Made by a program: the position numbers and the translations under genes | Notes under the pieces: generated by a model | Told to the model about the DNA's origin: nothing | Database searches by the model: none | The model's input: the letters and a program-made list of their open reading frames with translations, nothing else | From: JAVJSD01 sp040219575 | GTDB lineage: Bacteria > Planctomycetota > Planctomycetia > Pirellulales > Pirellulaceae | DNA length: 64,000 bases | NCBI GenBank assembly: GCA_040219575.1 | Contig: JAVJSD010000116.1 | Span: 1-64,000 of the forward strand | Direction: 5' to 3' | Part shown: positions 59,999 through 64,000 of the stretch, in pieces | Layout of the letters: each line of letters begins with the position of its first letter | How positions within the stretch are numbered: position 1 is the first letter of the stretch

Positions 59999-61468
59999 TT
60001 ACAACGTTACTTCCTGCTCTTCGATGTTCATTTCCGGAGGAACGACCGGTGCTGGGCACTCCTCCTCGCAGAGGAACGTACGATTGCGGCCGTAGCTCTT
60101 GGCCTCGCGAACGGTCGTCAGGGCGCGTTCCAGGATTGAATCGACGCCGTCGCCGGCGCGGATCGGCGAAACCGCCACGCTGACGGTGACCCGCAGCGTT
60201 TGTCCTCGATAACGGAACGTCGTCTTCTCGATCGACTGCCGAATCCGCTCCCCCGTCTCCGCGATGTCGCGCGCCGACATGCTGCCGCAAACCAACGCGA
60301 ATTGCTGTCCGTCGATGCGGGCGGCGAGCTGTTCTCGTTGACGCGCCTTGGCCACGAACTGGGCCACGATCGACACCACGCCGTCGCCGGCCGTGGCGCC
60401 GAACTGCTGGTTGACCGTGTTCATCGAGTCGACGTCGATCAGAATCAGGCTGGCCTCGCTTGGGGCGCCTTGCAGCAGATCGTCGACCCAGGTCTCGAAT
60501 CCCGACCGGCTGGCGAGCCCGGTCTGCTGATCGCTCCGCAAGTGCGGCGCCAGCTTCGACAGCCCCACCTCGTCGCGCACGACCGCCACCAGTTTCTGCG
60601 TCAGTTCGGCGCGGAGGGCGTGGACGGCGACCAACGTCTTGGCATGCGCTTCGAGCAAGGGAATGGTGGACGACGCCGGATTCTGGGCGTTGAACGAAAG
60701 TCCGACGAGGTTGGCCAGCAACGCGTCGATCCGGTCGCCGGCGGCCGACACGCACTGGTCGAACGACGCCCGCAGCGGACTGGGCGTCTGCGGCGGATCG
60801 GAATCGAGCAGCAGCGGCGTGAACGCCTCCCGGAGCTCCTTGATGCGTCTCCCGACGGCCTCGTTCAAGGCGACGCCGCAGGCCTCCAGCGCCTCGCCGG
60901 TCGGCGAGGCGACCACTTCCCGCAGGTGATGGTCGAGTTTGGCCAATTCCTGCGAGAACTCCTCCAGATGTTCGCGCGCGGACTCGAAAACGGCGAGCGA
61001 AGCCGGCTTGCTCGCCTTGGCGGACTCACTCGACTCGCCCGGCGAACGGAGCAAGGCCTCCAGGTCTTCTTCCTCTTGCTCGGCTTGGTCGGGCGTCGGC
61101 GAAACGTCGGGAGCGTGGTCGGGCGTCGGCGCCGGCGGTTCTTCCACCGCCCCACCGGCCGTCTCGTCCAGCGACGCTTCGAGCGCGCCCGTCGTGGAGG
61201 GGGCCGCCGCGGGAGGCGTCGCCGCTTGTGAACCCGCCAAATCCAGGGCCGCCTGTTCAAGCGGTGAGGACGCCCTCATCGGCGCCGCCTGACCGCCGGG
61301 CAGGAACAGGTCCCACGTCAGCGCCTCGCCGTGCACCAGAAACCTCAGGTAGTCGTTGAATCCCGCCGGCGTCCCCGGGCGACGCCAATAGACCACGGTC
61401 GCGAATCCCAGGTAGAGATTCAACGTGGCGAACAGCATCGTTAGCAGGAGCGCAAACGCGACGTACAT
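59999..61468 (-). CDS. GGDEF-domain protein with a degenerate active site
   Basis: 489 residues from the ATG at 61468. One membrane segment at the N-terminus, a long linker rich in Pro, Glu and Ser, a helical region, then a GGDEF domain (about 320-480). The catalytic loop reads ARIDGQQFALVC, where GGDEF is replaced by DGQQF, so the Asp and Glu that bind metal are gone. The fold is otherwise normal (LILIDVDSMNTVNQQFG, VTVSVAVSPIRAG). It probably does not make cyclic di-GMP and may sense GTP or act as a scaffold. The PilZ protein follows on the same strand. Confidence 0.85.
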   Translation of the reverse strand: MYVAFALLLTMLFATLNLYLGFATVVYWRRPGTPAGFNDYLRFLVHGEALTWDLFLPGGQAAPMRASSPLEQAALDLAGSQAATPPAAAPSTTGALEASLDETAGGAVEEPPAPTPDHAPDVSPTPDQAEQEEEDLEALLRSPGESSESAKASKPASLAVFESAREHLEEFSQELAKLDHHLREVVASPTGEALEACGVALNEAVGRRIKELREAFTPLLLDSDPPQTPSPLRASFDQCVSAAGDRIDALLANLVGLSFNAQNPASSTIPLLEAHAKTLVAVHALRAELTQKLVAVVRDEVGLSKLAPHLRSDQQTGLASRSGFETWVDDLLQGAPSEASLILIDVDSMNTVNQQFGATAGDGVVSIVAQFVAKARQREQLAARIDGQQFALVCGSMSARDIAETGERIRQSIEKTTFRYRGQTLRVTVSVAVSPIRAGDGVDSILERALTTVREAKSYGRNRTFLCEEECPAPVVPPEMNIEEQEVTL

Positions 61469-61670
61469 GAATTGAAGCTCCGCATCGTCTTTCCACGATG
61501 TGCGAGCGAGGTTCGGGCGGACGAACAAACAACCGTTTCAACTATACGCCAGCCCTGGTCGTGAGCGCCCCCGGAAGTGCGGTTAACTGCATCCTCTTCG
61601 CGCCGAACTTGACGGTCGGGGCGAGAGTGCCGATCGCACGCATTCCGCCGCCTTCGCGGGACCGCGGGCG

Positions 61671-62792
61671 TCAATGCCGAACGCGGCAATCCGGCAGGGA
61701 GGTCCGCAATTGCTTGACGCCTTGCTCGGTGACAAGCGTGCCGTGGAGATAGAGCTCCTTGAGTTGCGGCATGGCGGCGAGCGTCTTCAAGCCGGCGTCG
61801 CCCACGCGCGTTCCGGTCAGATTCAACTGCGTCAACGACTTGGATTTTCGCAGCGCGTTCATGCCGGAGTCGGTGACGCCCTTGCACTGGCTGAGGTTGA
61901 TCTCCTCCAAATGTTCGAGTTGCGCCAAATGCGCCAGTCCCCGGTCGGAGACGCCGGTGCTGCTGAGATAGACGACGCGCAGCTCCTCGAGTCGCGGCAA
62001 GACCGTCAAACCGTCGTCGCTCAGCCGGGTTCCGCTCAACATCAGCTTGCGCAGTTGCGAGAGGTTCTTCAGATGGGCCAGGCCTGCGTCGCCGATGCGC
62101 GTGTAGCGCAAATCCAGGTGCCGCAGGTCCCGGAGTTCGGACAAGAAGGCGACATCGTCGTCGTCCACCTTGCCGCCGGCGATCACCAGCACTTCGTATT
62201 GCCGCAGAGCCCGTTGTTGAAGCCGGTTCAACTTGCCCCCTGGCACGCCGTCGAGCTTGATCTGCGCGATCGACTTGCCGTCGCTGCCCGTCTCGACGCT
62301 GACATGGCCCCCCAGCGACTCGATGGCCAACGCCGCCCAGTCCCGCACGACGCGCAGCGCTCGCGCGCTGCGCCACGACACCGAACTGTTGGCCGAGTTC
62401 TTTAGCCGCATCAGCGCCGCCGTGGAGGTGTCGGCCGTGTTTTCGTCCTCGTCGAGCGCCAGTTCCTCGAGGACCGAAATCGCCCGAATCGCCACTTCCA
62501 GCTCTCCGACCAGGGCGGCCTCCTTGAGCGGCTCGACCGCCTCCACGCCGCACTTCTTCAGCCGGGCGGTGGCGGTCTCCCGCGTGCGAAACTCGGGGCT
62601 CCCCAACTCACGAACCAAACGAGCGACCACCTCGGCGGAAACCACTTCGCGGTCCGCGTTCGCGTCCTTTGCCGGCTGCCCGCACCACGCGGACGAGGTC
62701 CATAGCAACACGACCGCCATCGCCGACACGGAGGGCCCCACATTCCACTTCACTTTGTTCCACTTCACTTTGTCGCGACGGTGCGCTGTCAT
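61671..62792 (-). CDS. Exported leucine-rich-repeat protein
   Basis: 373 residues from the ATG at 62792. A basic N-terminus and signal-like hydrophobic segment precede an all-helical region (about 50-150) and a leucine-rich-repeat array (about 190-370; units such as LRHLDLRYTRIGDAGLAHLKNL and LRKLMLSGTRLSDDGL, each about 24 residues). Such proteins are common in Planctomycetes and usually bind other proteins. The first codons contain a perfect tandem 15-base repeat (62743-62772) coding KVKWN twice. Confidence 0.88.
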   Translation of the reverse strand: MTAHRRDKVKWNKVKWNVGPSVSAMAVVLLWTSSAWCGQPAKDANADREVVSAEVVARLVRELGSPEFRTRETATARLKKCGVEAVEPLKEAALVGELEVAIRAISVLEELALDEDENTADTSTAALMRLKNSANSSVSWRSARALRVVRDWAALAIESLGGHVSVETGSDGKSIAQIKLDGVPGGKLNRLQQRALRQYEVLVIAGGKVDDDDVAFLSELRDLRHLDLRYTRIGDAGLAHLKNLSQLRKLMLSGTRLSDDGLTVLPRLEELRVVYLSSTGVSDRGLAHLAQLEHLEEINLSQCKGVTDSGMNALRKSKSLTQLNLTGTRVGDAGLKTLAAMPQLKELYLHGTLVTEQGVKQLRTSLPDCRVRH

Positions 62793-63243
62793 GAAAACGC
62801 CTTTCGGGAGAGGTTTCAGTCTAGCGGCTGCGTGGTGGTCGGGCAAAGCATCGCGGCGACGGATTGCATCCTCCTCATGTGTCGTTGGGATGGACGTACA
62901 CGCACGCGCCGCAAGCGAGTGGGTTATTCAGCGAGTTTGAAACGAAATTCACTCTCTCGCGCGGCGCGCCGGCATCGCCGATCCACCGTGACGCCGACTC
63001 GACGTCGGCACGCCACGGCTGCGGAAAGAGGCTTGCCGATAGGGACCAGAATTTCTTTTCGCGGAGGACCATACGTGTCATCTGCCTGCATCATCATGCC
63101 AGCACTGGGAACAAATGTTCGCTTTCACGCGAGGCGGCCTATCCATCGACCGGCGACGCCCCGGCAGGATGAAACCGTCCCGGCAGGTTGAAACCGTTCC
63201 GCACGTTGAAACCGTTCCGTCAGGGAAACGAGGAGTCGCCGCC
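62793..63243. other. Divergent intergenic region upstream of lexA
   Basis: 451 bases separate the LRR and lexA genes. The first 350 bases hold no gene or clear signal that I can support. The last 80 bases carry the triplicated motif upstream of lexA. Confidence 0.5.
63162..63218 (+). promoter_or_regulatory. Three direct repeats upstream of lexA (candidate operator array)
   Basis: The 9-mer TGAAACCGT occurs at 63170, 63189 and 63207, so spacing is 19 and 18 bases, within longer similar units (CGGCAGGWTGAAACCGTYCC). The array ends 26 bases before the lexA start. Helical-phase spacing of nearly two turns fits protein binding on one face of the DNA. Autoregulation by LexA is plausible, but the motif is not a known LexA box. 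Confidence 0.55.
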
Positions 63244-63840
63244 ATGCTTCAGCCGCTCACGCCCCGCCAGCACGAGGTGTTCCGTTGTCTGTGCGATCTG
63301 CTCGAACGGGATCAGGCGAGCCCGACGGTCCGCGAACTGATGCAGAGCCTGCGTGTGGTTTCGACGAGCTCCGTCGTGCGGCATCTCGACGAGCTGCAGC
63401 AAAAGGGCTGGATCGAGCGACAAGCCGGTCGCTCGCGCGGGATCGCCCTCTCGGAAGCCGCCGCCCGACGGAGCCGGGGCATGCCCTGGTCGGGAGTGAT
63501 CGCCGCCGGCCTGATGCACGAGGCGATCGAACAGCAGGAACGCATCGACTTCGCCGAACTGCTGCACAAAGACAAGCATTTCACGCTCACGGTGCGCGGC
63601 GACTCGATGGTGGAGGCCCATATTCTCGACGGCGATTTGGTGGTGGTCCGCAGGCAGGAGGAGGCCGCCAAGGGGCAGATCGCCGTCGTCCGGACACCCG
63701 ACGGCCAGGCCACGGTTAAGTATTGGTTCCCCGAGAAAAACCGCATCCGGCTGCAACCGGCCAATCGCCGCATGCGGCCGTTGTACGTCCGCCGGGCGGA
63801 GGTGGTCGGCGTCGTGGTCTCGGTAGTCCGCACGCTATAA
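63244..63840 (+). CDS. lexA: LexA repressor
   Basis: 198 residues from the ATG at 63244 (GAGGA upstream). An N-terminal winged helix (LTPRQHEVFRCLCDLLERDQ; SPTVRELMQSLRVVSTSSVVRHLDEL) is followed by the S24 latent protease: cleavage site Ala-Gly in GVIAAGLMHEA, catalytic Ser in VRGDSMVEAHI and Lys in ATVKYWFPE. All catalytic elements are intact, so RecA-stimulated self-cleavage is expected. It controls the SOS response. Confidence 0.93.
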   Translation: MLQPLTPRQHEVFRCLCDLLERDQASPTVRELMQSLRVVSTSSVVRHLDELQQKGWIERQAGRSRGIALSEAAARRSRGMPWSGVIAAGLMHEAIEQQERIDFAELLHKDKHFTLTVRGDSMVEAHILDGDLVVVRRQEEAAKGQIAVVRTPDGQATVKYWFPEKNRIRLQPANRRMRPLYVRRAEVVGVVVSVVRTL

Positions 63841-63857
63841 ACGAACCAGGGTGCACG

Positions 63858-64000
63858 GTGACTCTCTCGCCGCGCGACGACGCACGCAACGACAACGCAC
63901 GCAACGACAGCAACGACAACGCGGCAAACTCCAACACAAGCGACAAGGAAATGCGACAGGAGGTTGACGACGCGCGCCAGCGCCAGGTGCGGGCCTTTTC
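63858..64000 (+). CDS. Start of a gene cut by the window end
   Basis: An open frame starts at GTG 63858 or ATG 63951 and runs off the window. The first part is Asn, Asp and Ala-rich because of an ACGCACGCAACGACA-like repeat, and the part after 63951 is charged (EVDDARQRQVRAF). It may be cotranscribed with lexA. I cannot assign a function. Confidence 0.35.
   Translation, partial: MTLSPRDDARNDNARNDSNDNAANSNTSDKEMRQEVDDARQRQVRAF

Noticed and set aside
56366..60139. A long plus-strand frame of about 1,250 codons opposite the acyl-CoA ligase and the GAF-PAS-PilZ gene.
   Set aside because: It runs across three unrelated genes and their spacers and reads as antisense high-GC sequence.

Overview
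This 64 kb, high-GC window reads as chromosomal DNA of a planctomycete, probably Pirellulales-like. The evidence is a DUF1587/1595/1592/1588/1585 cytochrome protein next to a Tat-exported DUF1552 protein, a redoxin/haem/copper-monooxygenase fusion, a sulfatase coupled to a multihaem cytochrome, a formylmethanofuran-dehydrogenase subunit D-like protein, many signal-peptide-bearing exported enzymes, and genes that mostly stand alone or in pairs. Taxonomy is inferred from gene content only.

Layout. 1-3.4 kb: an 84-base poly-C run, a membrane-anchored Ser/Thr kinase, a small protein and a methyltransferase. 3.8-13.4 kb: exported proteins, namely the copper-monooxygenase fusion, the DUF1592/DUF1552 pair, two tandemly duplicated beta-barrel-like proteins, and pyroglutamyl peptidase. 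13.9-20.6 kb: a double amidohydrolase, a short CsrA-like protein, a methyltransferase and a cyclase-family lipoprotein. 21.0-30.4 kb: an ABC-ATPase/GNAT fusion (COG2401-like) with an HTH partner, a toxin-antitoxin pair whose toxin carries a nonsense codon, PriA, the FwdD-like protein, an aldehyde:ferredoxin oxidoreductase with its own MoaD, a CDGSH protein and tRNA-Arg(UCG).

30,459-44,984: a 14.5 kb integrated element bounded by a 41-bp perfect direct repeat. The repeat is the 5' half of the tRNA-Arg gene. The element carries a tyrosine recombinase, an Xis/AlpA-like HTH protein, a primase-helicase, a likely small terminase, a large terminase, an HK97-type capsid, a portal and two cargo genes (a DUF6602 nuclease-like protein and an HNH protein). 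It has no tail, baseplate, lysis or repressor gene that I can recognise. The content resembles a capsid-forming phage satellite (cf-PICI-like) or a prophage reduced to a head-packaging module.

45-64 kb: an eight-CxxCH cytochrome coupled to a sulfatase; an Mrp ATPase; a FixL/FixJ-like two-component pair beside a sigma-54-activator relative that has lost its ATPase motifs; a sterol-desaturase-family protein; a thioredoxin-like protein; an acyl-CoA ligase divergent from a RidA protein; a GAF-PAS-PilZ protein beside a GGDEF protein with a degenerate active site; a leucine-rich-repeat protein; and lexA behind a triplicated 19-bp motif.

A dispersed family of short palindromes runs through the intergenic spaces. 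Each unit starts with GTAG, has a 6-8 bp stem with compensatory changes and a GTGA or GCCA loop, and units often sit as inverted pairs. It has the hallmarks of REP/BIME elements mobilised by Y1 (RAYT) transposases. No such transposase gene is present in the window.
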